From: Lunatimonas sp.
GTDB lineage: Bacteria > Bacteroidota > Bacteroidia > Cytophagales > Cyclobacteriaceae
DNA: 64,000 nucleotides
Assembly: GCF_020832325.1 (NCBI RefSeq)
Contig: NZ_JAFIEU010000017.1
Span: forward strand, 1 to 64,000
Direction: 5' to 3'
Notes under the pieces: model-generated
What the model was told of the DNA's origin: nothing
Databases searched by the model: none
The model's input: only the letters and a program-made list of their open reading frames with translations
Shown: positions 17,370-26,684 of the stretch, piece by piece
Numbering within the stretch: the stretch's first letter is position 1
Layout of the letters: the number at the start of each line of letters is the position of its first letter
Translations under genes and position numbers: made by a program

Positions 17370-17769
17370 GGGTAGTGACCGTTACTTCACTGACCTTATT
17401 AATGGCATTCATTCGAAAAAGAACCTTTAGGGGTTCTTTTTTTGTGTCCTCCCCGCATTCTTCGGCGGGTTCTAGAAAGTAAATAAAGAAACTTTGACTT
17501 CTGTCGGCAAGCTCCACGCGGTCGGGCCTTCCGAAGGTCTTAAGTAGCTCCTGATTTGTTGCGGCCAGAAAGGTGTTTTTGATTTCTCTCAGTTCGTCCA
17601 CGTGTTGTAGACGGAGTCCTTTACAGGCAAAGCGGTCGCTCTTCCAAGCGTCTAAGTCGATGGAGCCTGCGTCCAGTACTTGCCCGCATGCAACGGTTAG
17701 TATTAGGAACAGGATGAATATTGAATTTCGTTTCAAACGCAGGGTGATCCCCATTGGATACTTCTTCAT
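17359..17769 (-). CDS. Hypothetical lipoprotein
   Basis: 136 residues with an n-region rich in lysine and arginine, a hydrophobic core and a lipobox (TVAC, cysteine near residue 28). The mature part begins with an acidic stretch, then a helix-rich region (REIKNTFLAATNQELLKTFGRP) that loosely resembles the first part of BamE/SmpA-type folds, and a strand-rich end. The similarity is too weak to name a family. The gene is convergent with and overlaps the ROK kinase gene by 11 bp at the 3-prime ends. Function unknown; envelope localisation is the firm part. Confidence 0.7.
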   Translation of the reverse strand: MKKYPMGITLRLKRNSIFILFLILTVACGQVLDAGSIDLDAWKSDRFACKGLRLQHVDELREIKNTFLAATNQELLKTFGRPDRVELADRSQSFFIYFLEPAEECGEDTKKEPLKVLFRMNAINKVSEVTVTTLNP

Positions 17770-17904
17770 GGTGATTAGAACCCAAAATTAGAACGAAAGG
17801 TTGAATAACCCGTGCACAAATGACGCAAGTTTTCAACCTTTTTTATCGAATGACAGGTGTCAGCGATTGACGAATGGGTTTGGCGGTGTCCGGAGAGGTA
17901 TAAA

Positions 17905-18924
17905 CTAGTTCTTCACATGGTTTTGTATCCGTTTATAGAGATCTCCGAAAATCCGATCTCTATTCAGGTGAGTAGCCACCCGGTAAAAATGCCTGCGGTG
18001 ATCAAAGCTATAGGTCATCTGATCCGTTAATATGGGGCTGTGCCGAATTTCCGTCTGAAACCATCCTGGGTTAATGACATAGGCGATCGCTGAGATGTCC
18101 CAGATGACCTTCGACCAGGCAAAGGGATCTCCTTGGTGGTAATCCTTGAATATTTCCACTAGGTAGTCCCCAATGGGACCCTGACCCTTGAGGTAGGCTT
18201 CTACTTCTGGAATGCTGGTCAGCAAGTGAGAGGTAACCGGCTCCGTAGGTAGCTGAATCAACGGTACCCCGGAGTCAAACAGTACTTTGGATGCCTTCAA
18301 ATCCTGCATCAGGTTAAACTCGGTAGCTACTGGCCAATTGAGTCCCTTGCCTCCCAGCCAAACGACCACGATGTGGTGAATAATCGAGGGGTCCATGAGT
18401 ATGGCAGAGGCCACGTTTGTGGGAGCACCTAAGGTTAATACATAAAGGGGCTCCTCGGAGGATTTGGCTCGTTTGATGAGGTCCAAAGCAGCGGCACTTT
18501 TCAGGGGTTCTTCGTAACTGGTCAGAAAGGCCTCCGATCCTTTCAATATTGCTTCCGGCCCATCCATCCCTAGTTTGTCCAGTAGGCGCAGGATTTCTTC
18601 GTAGCTTTTTTCCATGCCATCCAACGGGCTGGTGGAGCGGCTGTTTAGGTAAGGGGCGGCATATATGGCTTCTAACTGGATTTTTTCAGGGGCCAATAAG
18701 GCATATACCACGGCGAACTGATCATCGATTTCATTGTAGGTATCGGTGTCTACCACCGCGCGGATTTTGCCAGGGGCCGGTTTGAGCTTTTCCAAAAGCT
18801 GTTCTGCTGGAATTTTTTCATACTGCTGGGCAAAAGCCGTGATGCTACAAAAGATGATCAGGATCAAAGTACCTAACGAAGTGTTCATCATAGAGGTGTT
18901 TTGGGATAGGATTGGGTTAATCAT
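17905..18924 (-). CDS. Exported nucleoside hydrolase-like protein
   Basis: 339 residues. After a signal-like N-terminus ending near ITAFAQ (about residue 32) comes the calcium-binding aspartate cluster of inosine-uridine nucleoside hydrolases, here VVDTDTYNEIDDQFAVVYAL. Further family blocks (YVLTLGAPTNVASAIL; VVWLGGKG; EFNLMQDLKAS) are present. Known members cleave the N-glycosidic bond of ribonucleosides; many exported Bacteroidota relatives act on unknown glycosides. It follows the 740-residue secreted protein on the same strand with 16 bp between them. Together with the divergent ECF/FecR/SusCD genes it suggests a glycan or nucleoside uptake locus. Confidence 0.85.
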   Translation of the reverse strand: MINPILSQNTSMMNTSLGTLILIIFCSITAFAQQYEKIPAEQLLEKLKPAPGKIRAVVDTDTYNEIDDQFAVVYALLAPEKIQLEAIYAAPYLNSRSTSPLDGMEKSYEEILRLLDKLGMDGPEAILKGSEAFLTSYEEPLKSAAALDLIKRAKSSEEPLYVLTLGAPTNVASAILMDPSIIHHIVVVWLGGKGLNWPVATEFNLMQDLKASKVLFDSGVPLIQLPTEPVTSHLLTSIPEVEAYLKGQGPIGDYLVEIFKDYHQGDPFAWSKVIWDISAIAYVINPGWFQTEIRHSPILTDQMTYSFDHRRHFYRVATHLNRDRIFGDLYKRIQNHVKN

Positions 18925-18940
18925 TGTTTTACAAAGGTAA

Positions 18941-21163
18941 TCATTCCAACCATACGGGTTTATAGGCTGAAAGGGAATAATGCCTCCCCTGCACGATTGC
19001 GCCTACAGGACGGTCACTTTCGATCGCCGTGATTCTGCCCGATCGATGCTGAACCACGAATTGGCAATCGAGGTCAAAGATCACATCGAAGATCCCGTTT
19101 CCGTTTAGGTCCAAAGTTCTGCCCTCGCCGCCTGCTGCGTGGGAACCAATGTAGGTGTTTCCAGCTACTGTACCCAGTAGGGATTCGAAGCCCTCTGAGG
19201 TCCAGCGGAAGCTTTGGGCTACGGCACTGGCATCGGGTTCGTTTGGCTTTTGGGGATAAATCAAAAGATCCACACTCCCTGATGTGCTTTCCAGTCTAAG
19301 GGGTTTCAACCACCCGTAACTGCTTTTCAGAGAAAGCGAAGAGCCGTCAAAATGGCTATCTCGATTCAGTGCGATAAAATGCTGGCTATCTCTGCTTCCT
19401 GAAAACTGGGTTTTAGCCAGCTGATCTGAGACTTGCACGTCGAGGCTTCGTCCATCATTTTCTAACAGCGGTACCGTCAGTCCAAAAGGAACCGCTTGCA
19501 AGGCATTCAACCGGGTAACTACCGCATCAGGAGTCACTACAAATTCTTGCGTGAAATAGGGGCCGCCACGGCCGGTGACATAGGTGTAGTGCAATGAAAA
19601 CCGGACCAAAAGGGGATGGACAAAATGCACCTCTGGGATGGCTTGGTAGTTGGCAGGCAAATCGGAAATTCGTACCCAATGGTCCCGCTCCATCCACTCC
19701 GGGCCCAAAGTTACGCCACTCTGATACCGATAGCTGTCCAGGATTTCTCCGGTTGCTGTTTTCAAGAGAAAGGGTGTCCCAGCTTCTAGGTCCTGAACCC
19801 CGTCGGAAGGTCCCAACCTACCATCCCAGCCGGACTTGGTGATGCGTGTTACACCCAGCGGGGTCCAACTTTGATTGTATTTAGGGATGCTGGCACCACG
19901 GAGGTTGGCCACTACCTGTAGACCGCCGGCATTGGCTACGAGTGTGCCAAATTTCGGGTCGGTTTCCAGGACGTATCCACCGATCTCTGTCGGTGCGGGC
20001 TGTTCAGCAACGGTTTGATTCCGGATATGCCACGCCTCGGCCAAGTGATACACGATCGCTCCCGTGTAGTTACCCCATTGACTGGCTGGTTGGTAGCCGA
20101 TTCGATCCGCTGGGTCAAAGAAATTTTTGGTGATGTAAAAGGAACCTTTCCAGGGTGCATCCGTTCGTTGCCAGCGCAGCAGGCTTATAAAAGCCAGACT
20201 AGCTGCTCGCTTGTATTGACCGGCAAGGGCAGTTTGACCATTCGCTTGGCTGGCCGAGGCCATTGCCTCAAAACCGAGAAAATACAATACGTCGTTGAAG
20301 ACATGATTATCTGTCCGTCCATTGGTTGGAGCCTGACCGTCCGCTGCCTGCAAAAACAGGGTAGTGTGGGTTCCTGCGAATATGGCCGAAGCCATTTCCT
20401 CTGCAGAGGGACCATCGTATCCCTCCAATACCAATCCTAATAAATTACCTCTTCCTACTGCTTCTACTGCTAAAGACTGGGGGTCTGAGCTCCAATCTTG
20501 GTACAGGAAATGGCGATCCTGCAGGATGCGGGCCCGTTGGGTTTGTACCAGCCAGGCTTTTTCGATAAAGGTTACCGCTTCCTCTCGGTCGGCCAGTCCA
20601 AGTTTCACTCTATCCCACTCACCTTTCATAGCGTAGGTTCGCCAATTATTGATCCGCCCCTCCTGGTTCTGCATGATTTTCGAGAGGGGAGTTTTTACTT
20701 GTTCGATCCATTTGGCATAGCGCTCTTTATCAACATGCGGTTGGTAAAGGGCAAGTGCTTTTGCAAGTGGGCTGATGAAAAACTCCCCATGTTCATCGGG
20801 GATGCTTTTACTGCCCTGGGCGAGGCATTTCAGGCTGTGTTCCATGGCAAGCAGGCCTGCCTCTTTCAGCGATTCTCCAGCACCTGCCTTAAGTAAGGTG
20901 CCTACAGCATAAGCGAAATACGGTGTGGCATATTGATGTTCGCGTCCAAGGAATGGGTCTACGATAGCTCCCAGATCGTTTTGAAACGTGGCGGCCACCG
21001 CGCAGGTAGCTTCGATGACTTCTAATAGTTGTGCTTGGGATATCTCCTGCGGCTCCCAGGGATTGGCAGTAAGGTGAAAAGTCGGGGATGATTGGGTAAA
21101 CCCTGCTATAGGCAAAAGCGTAGCCAACAGGCACAGCAAGTAGGTTAGAAAACTGTTAGGCAT
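18941..21163 (-). CDS. Large secreted protein, probable alpha/alpha-barrel plus beta-sandwich enzyme
   Basis: 740 residues with a signal peptide ending near AGFTQS. The first 400 residues or so are helical with repeated aromatic and acidic motifs (PYFAYAVGTLLKAG; GRTDNHVFNDVLYFLGFEAM; PASQWGNYTGAIVYHLAEAW), as in alpha/alpha-toroid glycosidases or polysaccharide lyases. The rest is strand-rich, with WTPLGVTRITKSGWDGRLGP and YVTGRGGPYFTQEFVV, as in heparinase-like C-terminal sandwiches. It resembles heparinase II/III-type architecture, but I do not recognise a specific family or catalytic residues. A periplasmic or surface carbohydrate-active role is inferred from its place beside an ECF-FecR-SusC-SusD cluster. 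Confidence 0.65.
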   Translation of the reverse strand: MPNSFLTYLLCLLATLLPIAGFTQSSPTFHLTANPWEPQEISQAQLLEVIEATCAVAATFQNDLGAIVDPFLGREHQYATPYFAYAVGTLLKAGAGESLKEAGLLAMEHSLKCLAQGSKSIPDEHGEFFISPLAKALALYQPHVDKERYAKWIEQVKTPLSKIMQNQEGRINNWRTYAMKGEWDRVKLGLADREEAVTFIEKAWLVQTQRARILQDRHFLYQDWSSDPQSLAVEAVGRGNLLGLVLEGYDGPSAEEMASAIFAGTHTTLFLQAADGQAPTNGRTDNHVFNDVLYFLGFEAMASASQANGQTALAGQYKRAASLAFISLLRWQRTDAPWKGSFYITKNFFDPADRIGYQPASQWGNYTGAIVYHLAEAWHIRNQTVAEQPAPTEIGGYVLETDPKFGTLVANAGGLQVVANLRGASIPKYNQSWTPLGVTRITKSGWDGRLGPSDGVQDLEAGTPFLLKTATGEILDSYRYQSGVTLGPEWMERDHWVRISDLPANYQAIPEVHFVHPLLVRFSLHYTYVTGRGGPYFTQEFVVTPDAVVTRLNALQAVPFGLTVPLLENDGRSLDVQVSDQLAKTQFSGSRDSQHFIALNRDSHFDGSSLSLKSSYGWLKPLRLESTSGSVDLLIYPQKPNEPDASAVAQSFRWTSEGFESLLGTVAGNTYIGSHAAGGEGRTLDLNGNGIFDVIFDLDCQFVVQHRSGRITAIESDRPVGAIVQGRHYSLSAYKPVWLE

Positions 21164-21501
21164 GGGCTCTCAGCAGGTTTGTCGATACAATTTAATGGAT
21201 TTTGGGCAATTTGAAGGTACATCGGTTGATTTACGGTGTTGGCCGGCGTATGGAGAGGTACTCACACACAGGGCAGGTATGATTAAAAATATTATTTTCT
21301 TAATTTTAAAAGGTTGAATTTTAGTTACCTGATTTTTTTACTGTAGTTTTTTACCCCTTTAAATTGGTATACTTTTTAAAATGCGTAACTTAATACCTCG
21401 AAACCGGAACGGTAGGTCAGAGTTAATGATTTCATAAACGGACTAATATAGCTAGCTTTTCGATTTGCCACTATCTTGTCAACGAATAATCATCACCATA
21501 C
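21164..21501. other. Divergent AT-rich intergenic region of the SusCD locus
   Basis: 338 bp lie between the large secreted protein gene (minus) and the ECF sigma gene (plus). The central part, around 21290-21400, is very AT-rich with T-runs. No clear hairpin, inverted repeat or RNA gene is visible; it must hold the promoters of both transcription units. Confidence 0.5.
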
Positions 21502-22071
21502 ATGCTTGAGTCGGATAGGGAGCTACTTTCTTTGATCGCGTCAGACGATGTTCAGGCTTTTCAGAAGCTGTATCATCGCTACTGGGACCAATTGATCAAA
21601 CATGCCTATGTACGGTTAGGAGATGTGTCCACTTGTGAGGACCTGGTGCAGGATATTTTTGTGGATATTTGGAACAAGCGAAAAGCAATTGTGGTGCACA
21701 GCAATGTGAAGGCCTATTTGCTCACAGCGGTGAAGTACCAAGTCTACCGCGTGATAGATCGCCGGCAGCAGTCCTGTGACCTCGAGAGCTCAGGACTTGC
21801 AGAACACATGCAAGATGAAAGCGACCTATTGTCCTTTGAGGAGCTTTACCACCGCATAGAGGTAGTGGTTGAAAAACTACCTCCCCGTCAAAGGGAGATT
21901 TTTAAGCTCAGCCGTTTTGGCAATTTGAGTACTCAGGAGATTGCAGAAAAACTCCAGCTTGCCCCCCAGACGGTTCACAACAAGATTCACCAAAGCTTGA
22001 CTTTCATCAAAGCCGAACTGAAACACTTTATTTTTTGGTGGGGAAGTACGTTGATTTTTTACGTTTTGTAG
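21502..22071 (+). CDS. ECF RNA polymerase sigma factor
   Basis: 189 residues. Region 2 (about 10-85) includes FQKLYHRYWDQLIKHAYVRLGD and DLVQDIFVDIWNKR. Region 4 (about 120-180) includes LPPRQREIFKLSRFGNLSTQEI and a helix-turn-helix ending NKIHQSLTFIK. This is the FecI/ECF type found with FecR-SusC-SusD sets in Bacteroidota, where it drives transcription of the cognate uptake genes after release by FecR. The hydrophobic C-terminal tail (FIFWWGSTLIFYVL) is common in this group. Next gene is FecR, 131 bp downstream. Confidence 0.92.
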   Translation: MLESDRELLSLIASDDVQAFQKLYHRYWDQLIKHAYVRLGDVSTCEDLVQDIFVDIWNKRKAIVVHSNVKAYLLTAVKYQVYRVIDRRQQSCDLESSGLAEHMQDESDLLSFEELYHRIEVVVEKLPPRQREIFKLSRFGNLSTQEIAEKLQLAPQTVHNKIHQSLTFIKAELKHFIFWWGSTLIFYVL

Positions 22072-22123
22072 GCAGTGAAATAACCAATTAGCCTCGTATT
22101 ACCAAAAGGTTAACTTTCCCACG

Positions 22124-22176
22124 GAAGGCATAATTTTTTTTTAACGTGGGCGAAGGGTAGTATGGCCTTCTTTTTT
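22124..22176 (+). terminator. Possible attenuator/terminator between sigma and fecR genes
   Basis: GAAGGCAT (22124-22131) can pair with ATGGCCTTC (22162-22170) with one bulged G, followed by TTTTTT. A second inner pair, CCCACG with CGTGGG, could also form in the region. It would separate the sigma gene from fecR, which are normally co-transcribed, so partial read-through is more likely than full termination. Confidence 0.3.
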
Positions 22177-22202
22177 GCACTTACTAGTATAAACAGCATC
22201 TA

Positions 22203-23162
22203 ATGAAGGTACCCGATCGAATAGCAAAATTGATTGGAAAGGAGCTACGTGGTAATCTTTCCTCAGCCGAGCGCGAGGAACTGGACCATTGGTATTCGAA
22301 ACAGGAGGAGAAATTCCCTCAACTTGGTTCCGAAGAATTCCCTGCGGCAAGGTTCTCCGTATTGAAACGGAGGTTGGGTCTGCGGGGAGAGAGGCGGAAA
22401 CTCATTCAAGCGGTCGGGTGGGCTGCTGTCGCTGCGATGCTCCTGGTTGGCTGGTTTGGGGGGATTTTGCGCCCGTCTACGGTGGATCAGCAGGAGCAAG
22501 TGTCCATGGAACAGCCGTTTGAGCGGTTGGAGAACCCATACGGTGTCCGCAGGGCCATCACCCTAGCGGATGGATCCACGGTATTCCTGAATGGCGGTAG
22601 CACATTGGCCATTCACCGTCAGTTTTCGGAAAACCGCATCATCCATTTGGAGGGAGAGGCCTATTTCGAGGTAAAGCCAGACAGCGTACATCCTTTTGTT
22701 GTACACACGGCTGGTTTAGAAACCAAGGTATTGGGCACCTCATTTTCTATCCGTGCTTTCGAGGGTGAACCCCAGTACATCGCAGTGAGGTCTGGTAGGG
22801 TTTCGGTGATAGATGCGCAGGAGTCGAAAATGCAGCAGGAGCTTCGAGTCAACGAGGCACTGGAGGTTGCTGCCACGCAGGAATTTGGCAAGGTACGTCT
22901 GATAAACCCGGCAGAAGCCTTTGCTTGGGTGGAAGGAACCATCATCTTCAAGCAACAACCGATAAAGGAGGTGTTTTACGCGCTACAGCGATGGTATGGA
23001 CTGGAGTACTTGGACATCCAAGAGTTAAATGGGCGTTGCCAAATCACTGGAACGTATTCGCAGATGTCCCTGAAGGAAATATTGGAATCAATAACCTATG
23101 CAACTGGAATAAACTATGAACTAACCGGAAAAAGATTAACAGCAAAAGACGGAAACTGCTAA
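22203..23162 (+). CDS. FecR-family anti-sigma factor
   Basis: 319 residues. A cytoplasmic N-terminal segment of about 75 residues is followed by one membrane helix (AVGWAAVAAMLLVGWFGGIL, about 76-95). The periplasmic FecR domain has RRAITLADGSTVFLNGGSTL and IIHLEGEAYFEVKPD, and the C-terminal secretin/DUF4974-like domain ends YATGINYELTGKRL. It should hold the ECF sigma factor and release it when the downstream SusC transporter signals substrate. It lies between the sigma and SusC genes on the same strand, as is normal. Confidence 0.93.
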   Translation: MKVPDRIAKLIGKELRGNLSSAEREELDHWYSKQEEKFPQLGSEEFPAARFSVLKRRLGLRGERRKLIQAVGWAAVAAMLLVGWFGGILRPSTVDQQEQVSMEQPFERLENPYGVRRAITLADGSTVFLNGGSTLAIHRQFSENRIIHLEGEAYFEVKPDSVHPFVVHTAGLETKVLGTSFSIRAFEGEPQYIAVRSGRVSVIDAQESKMQQELRVNEALEVAATQEFGKVRLINPAEAFAWVEGTIIFKQQPIKEVFYALQRWYGLEYLDIQELNGRCQITGTYSQMSLKEILESITYATGINYELTGKRLTAKDGNC

Positions 23163-23249
23163 GGGAGTGACGCTACTGGCATAGCGCCACCCCAGCGGTT
23201 AGCAGTATTCCAAAACGGAAATCAACAACACACTAACCATGACAAAACT

Positions 23250-26200
23250 ATGAAAAAAAAGTTACTCGTCCTTTTTATGAGGATAACGCTACACATGTGT
23301 TTGATCGGAATCCTATTTTATGTGGGTTCGGGCGTAGTTTGGGCCATTCATTCGGATGCCCAGATAATGAAGGACACCAAGATTACTTTGGTGAAGGATT
23401 CGGATACCCTTATCGGGATTTTCCGGACTATTGAACGGCAGAGCAAGTTCAAGTTTGTGTTTGAAGGCAAATTAGACACGGGGCAGCGTATCGAAATGGC
23501 TTCTTTGGAAAGTAACTTAGAGGAGGTCTTACAAGAGATCGGGCAACAGGCGCAACTTAGCTTTAAACAGATTGGCGAAACCATCACTGTTAAAAAGTTA
23601 GTAACGTTAGCTTTGTCCGAACCGGCAGTAACCACAGCAATTAGAGAAGTGGTGGTGACCGGTAGGGTGACCGACGCTGCCTCCAACGAATCACTGCCCG
23701 GTGCTACGGTAATCGTAAAAAATACGGCCCGGGGAACCTCCACCGATATCGACGGCCGTTACAGCATCACAGTCAACGCGGGTGAGGTACTTCAGTTTTC
23801 CTTTATCGGATACAATGTCCAGGAGGTTGTGGTAGGCAATCAGTCGGTGATTAACGTTGCTTTGACATTGGACAGCCGCAGTTTGGATGAAGTAGTGGTG
23901 GTAGGATATGGTACCCAAAGTAAAAAGGACATCACCAGTGCAATTGGTTCCCTCTCTGTCGGAGATAAGAAGTTGGCTGACCTGCCGATTACTGGTCCCG
24001 AGCAGCTACTACAGGGTAGGGTGAGCGGTGTCAACGTAACACAGAATTCGGGCACGCCAGGCGGTAGGTCTACTGTTCGGATCCGAGGGGCAAGCTCCAT
24101 TACCGGTGGAAATGACCCGTTGTACGTGGTGGATGGTATTCCTATCAATACGGGCAATTACAGCGGTGCGGCGGCAGGATCCGTACAGCAAAACCCGCTT
24201 GCCAACATCAGCCCCAACGACATTGCGTCCATTGAAGTGTTGAAAGATGCCTCCGCTGCTGCGATTTATGGGTCCAGAGCATCAAACGGTGTGATCATTA
24301 TCACCACCAAACGTGGTGCAGCAGAATCTACACGCATCAGCTACAATACCTATTACGGATTTCAGGAGGTAGCCAAGCGCATCCCGCTATTGGATGGTCC
24401 TGAATGGGGTGAGCTGATCAACGAGGCCAACCGGAATGTGGGTAGGACCGAGCCCATTGCGGATCCATCTGCGCTCCCGACTACCGACTGGCAGGATGAA
24501 ATCTTTCGTTCATCGCCCATTCAAAACCATGAGTTATCCCTGTCTGGGGGTACCCAGCGTTCGCAATATTTCTTGTCAGGAAGCTATCTAGACCAACAGG
24601 GAGTGGTGATAGGAAGTGGATTCAAAAGGGGGAATTTTCGTTTCAACTTTGACCAACATATCAATGACCGTTTGAAAGCCGGAGTGAGCCTTAGCCTCAA
24701 CCGCTCCAAGACCGATCGGGTAAGTACCAGTGATCGGCAAGGTATCGTAGCTGTAGCTATTGTAAAGTCCCCAGCTGTGCCTGCACGCCTACCAGATGGA
24801 AGCCTTAATCCAAATGATCCCTATATCAGCAATATTGACAATCCCTTGCTGATTGCCGATCAGGTTACCAACGAGGCCTTTAACAATCGGGTATTGGGCA
24901 ATACGTACATTGATTTTGAGATATTGGAAGGACTAACGGTGCGCAGTACCTTTGGAGTCGATTACTTGAGCCTGGAGGAGATTTATTTTGTACCACCCAA
25001 TAACCTGACCGTGCTGGGAAGAACTACCAACGGTACGGGAACGAACAGCCATACCCAGGACATCGGTTGGATCAATGAAAACACGTTGAACTTTACCCGC
25101 GAGATTGGTGCAGACCACCGGATCAGCGCCCTGTTGGGATATTCGAATCAGGAGTCGGTGTTTAGTCGGACGATTGCTTCCGGTTCAAACTTCGCGCTGG
25201 AGAGTATTCCCACCCTGGGGTCTGCTTCCATCAAAAATTCTTCATCAACAGGTAGTAGTTGGGGATTGGTATCTTACTTCAGCCGGTTCAATTACGGCTA
25301 CAAAGACAAGTTTAACTTCGCGGCGAGTTACCGAGTAGACGGGTCCTCCCGATTTAGCGAAAACAACAAATACGGTACCTTTCCTTCGGTTTCTGCTTCC
25401 TATCGATTAGGTCAAGAGGCCTTCCTTCAAGATAAAACCTGGGTAGAGGACCTGAAGGTAAGGGCTAGCTGGGGTCGTACAGGGAATCAGGAAATTGGGA
25501 ACTTTACGTCGCGAGGTCTTTCCGGCGGTGGGTTTAATTACATCGGTCAGAGTGGTCTGGCACCTACCCAGTTGGCCAATCCCGATTTGACATGGGAAAC
25601 TACCGAGCAAACGAATATTGGTGTGGATTTCAATCTACTAAAAAATCGGGTAAACCTGACAGTGGATGCCTACCTGAAGAAAACTTCGGGGCTTCTTCTC
25701 GAGGTTTTGCTGCCCCGAACTTCCGGATTTGTTAGCTCCCTTCAAAATGTGGGTAATGTCGAAAACCGTGGCATTGAAATGCTTTTGAACACAGTGAATG
25801 TGGAAAGGGAGCATTTTCGCTGGACCACCGATTTTAACATCGCGTTTAACCGGAACAGGGTAACGCGCCTGCCCGGTGGACCCAGGCCTTTGGGTTTCAA
25901 CGGATACGCCAGTATTGTAAAAGAAGGGTACCCACTGGGTACTTTCTATGGATGGAAGATCTTAGGGGTAAATCCGGAAACGGGAGATTATATTTTTGAG
26001 GACCTAAACGGAGACGACAACATCCCTTTTGCCTCTACTACCGAGGATGTGCAGGTAATTGGCAGTGCACAACCCAAGTTTATCGGCGGTTTGACGAACT
26101 CCTTTGTGTTCAAGAACTTTGACGCCTCCGTATTTCTACACTTTGTGTATGGCAACGAGATTTTCAACCAAGCGGAGTATTCTTACGGCAGGCTGCATAC

Positions 26201-26570
26201 CTGGTTTAACTCTTCTACCCTCGCAAGAGAGAGATGGCGCCAACCGGGAGACATAGCCACGCTACACCGAGCTGCTTGGGGCGACCCCTACCGAAATGGA
26301 TCTGTATCTGATAGGGTGTTGCAGGATGGATCTTTCTTGCGTATCAAGAACATATCCCTCGGGTATAATTTCCAAGGAGAGGCATTGAGCAAGTTGGGAG
26401 TAAGCAACCTCCGCATTTATTTTGCAGGCCAAAACCTCTTTACCTTCACTCAGTACCGAGGATATGATCCGGAGGTGAATGCGTATGAGGACGATTCCAG
26501 GTTGGGCTTCGACCTCAGTTCCTATCCACAGGCCAGATCCTATACCATGGGTCTTAACCTGACATTCTAA
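23250..26570 (+). CDS. SusC/RagA-family TonB-dependent transporter with STN domain
   Basis: 1106 residues. The signal sequence is followed by a secretin/TonB short N-terminal (STN) domain (about 50-115), a carboxypeptidase-D-like regulatory domain (about 135-210, VTDAASNESLPGATVIVKNT), the TonB box DEVVVVGYGT (213-222), the plug (VSGVNVTQNSGTPGG, IRGASSITGG) and a 22-strand barrel ending FDLSSYPQARSYTMGLNLTF. The STN domain ties transport to signalling through FecR. Together with SusD it forms the outer-membrane uptake complex for an oligosaccharide. The length is in the normal range of 1000-1150. Confidence 0.95.
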   Translation: MKKKLLVLFMRITLHMCLIGILFYVGSGVVWAIHSDAQIMKDTKITLVKDSDTLIGIFRTIERQSKFKFVFEGKLDTGQRIEMASLESNLEEVLQEIGQQAQLSFKQIGETITVKKLVTLALSEPAVTTAIREVVVTGRVTDAASNESLPGATVIVKNTARGTSTDIDGRYSITVNAGEVLQFSFIGYNVQEVVVGNQSVINVALTLDSRSLDEVVVVGYGTQSKKDITSAIGSLSVGDKKLADLPITGPEQLLQGRVSGVNVTQNSGTPGGRSTVRIRGASSITGGNDPLYVVDGIPINTGNYSGAAAGSVQQNPLANISPNDIASIEVLKDASAAAIYGSRASNGVIIITTKRGAAESTRISYNTYYGFQEVAKRIPLLDGPEWGELINEANRNVGRTEPIADPSALPTTDWQDEIFRSSPIQNHELSLSGGTQRSQYFLSGSYLDQQGVVIGSGFKRGNFRFNFDQHINDRLKAGVSLSLNRSKTDRVSTSDRQGIVAVAIVKSPAVPARLPDGSLNPNDPYISNIDNPLLIADQVTNEAFNNRVLGNTYIDFEILEGLTVRSTFGVDYLSLEEIYFVPPNNLTVLGRTTNGTGTNSHTQDIGWINENTLNFTREIGADHRISALLGYSNQESVFSRTIASGSNFALESIPTLGSASIKNSSSTGSSWGLVSYFSRFNYGYKDKFNFAASYRVDGSSRFSENNKYGTFPSVSASYRLGQEAFLQDKTWVEDLKVRASWGRTGNQEIGNFTSRGLSGGGFNYIGQSGLAPTQLANPDLTWETTEQTNIGVDFNLLKNRVNLTVDAYLKKTSGLLLEVLLPRTSGFVSSLQNVGNVENRGIEMLLNTVNVEREHFRWTTDFNIAFNRNRVTRLPGGPRPLGFNGYASIVKEGYPLGTFYGWKILGVNPETGDYIFEDLNGDDNIPFASTTEDVQVIGSAQPKFIGGLTNSFVFKNFDASVFLHFVYGNEIFNQAEYSYGRLHTWFNSSTLARERWRQPGDIATLHRAAWGDPYRNGSVSDRVLQDGSFLRIKNISLGYNFQGEALSKLGVSNLRIYFAGQNLFTFTQYRGYDPEVNAYEDDSRLGFDLSSYPQARSYTMGLNLTF

Positions 26571-26684
26571 AAAAAATACGGTAGTGAAGTTGCCCGCAGC
26601 AGGTATGACGTAATTGTAACGCGATGGAATGAATATCCTACATGCGATACTTCACAGATCCTTTGAAACTTAAAATCGAATCAA

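Noticed and set aside
26571-26684. Long-range pairing GTGAAGT with ACTTCAC between SusC and SusD genes
   Set aside because: Only seven bp with a loop of more than 60 nt; not enough to claim an RNA element.
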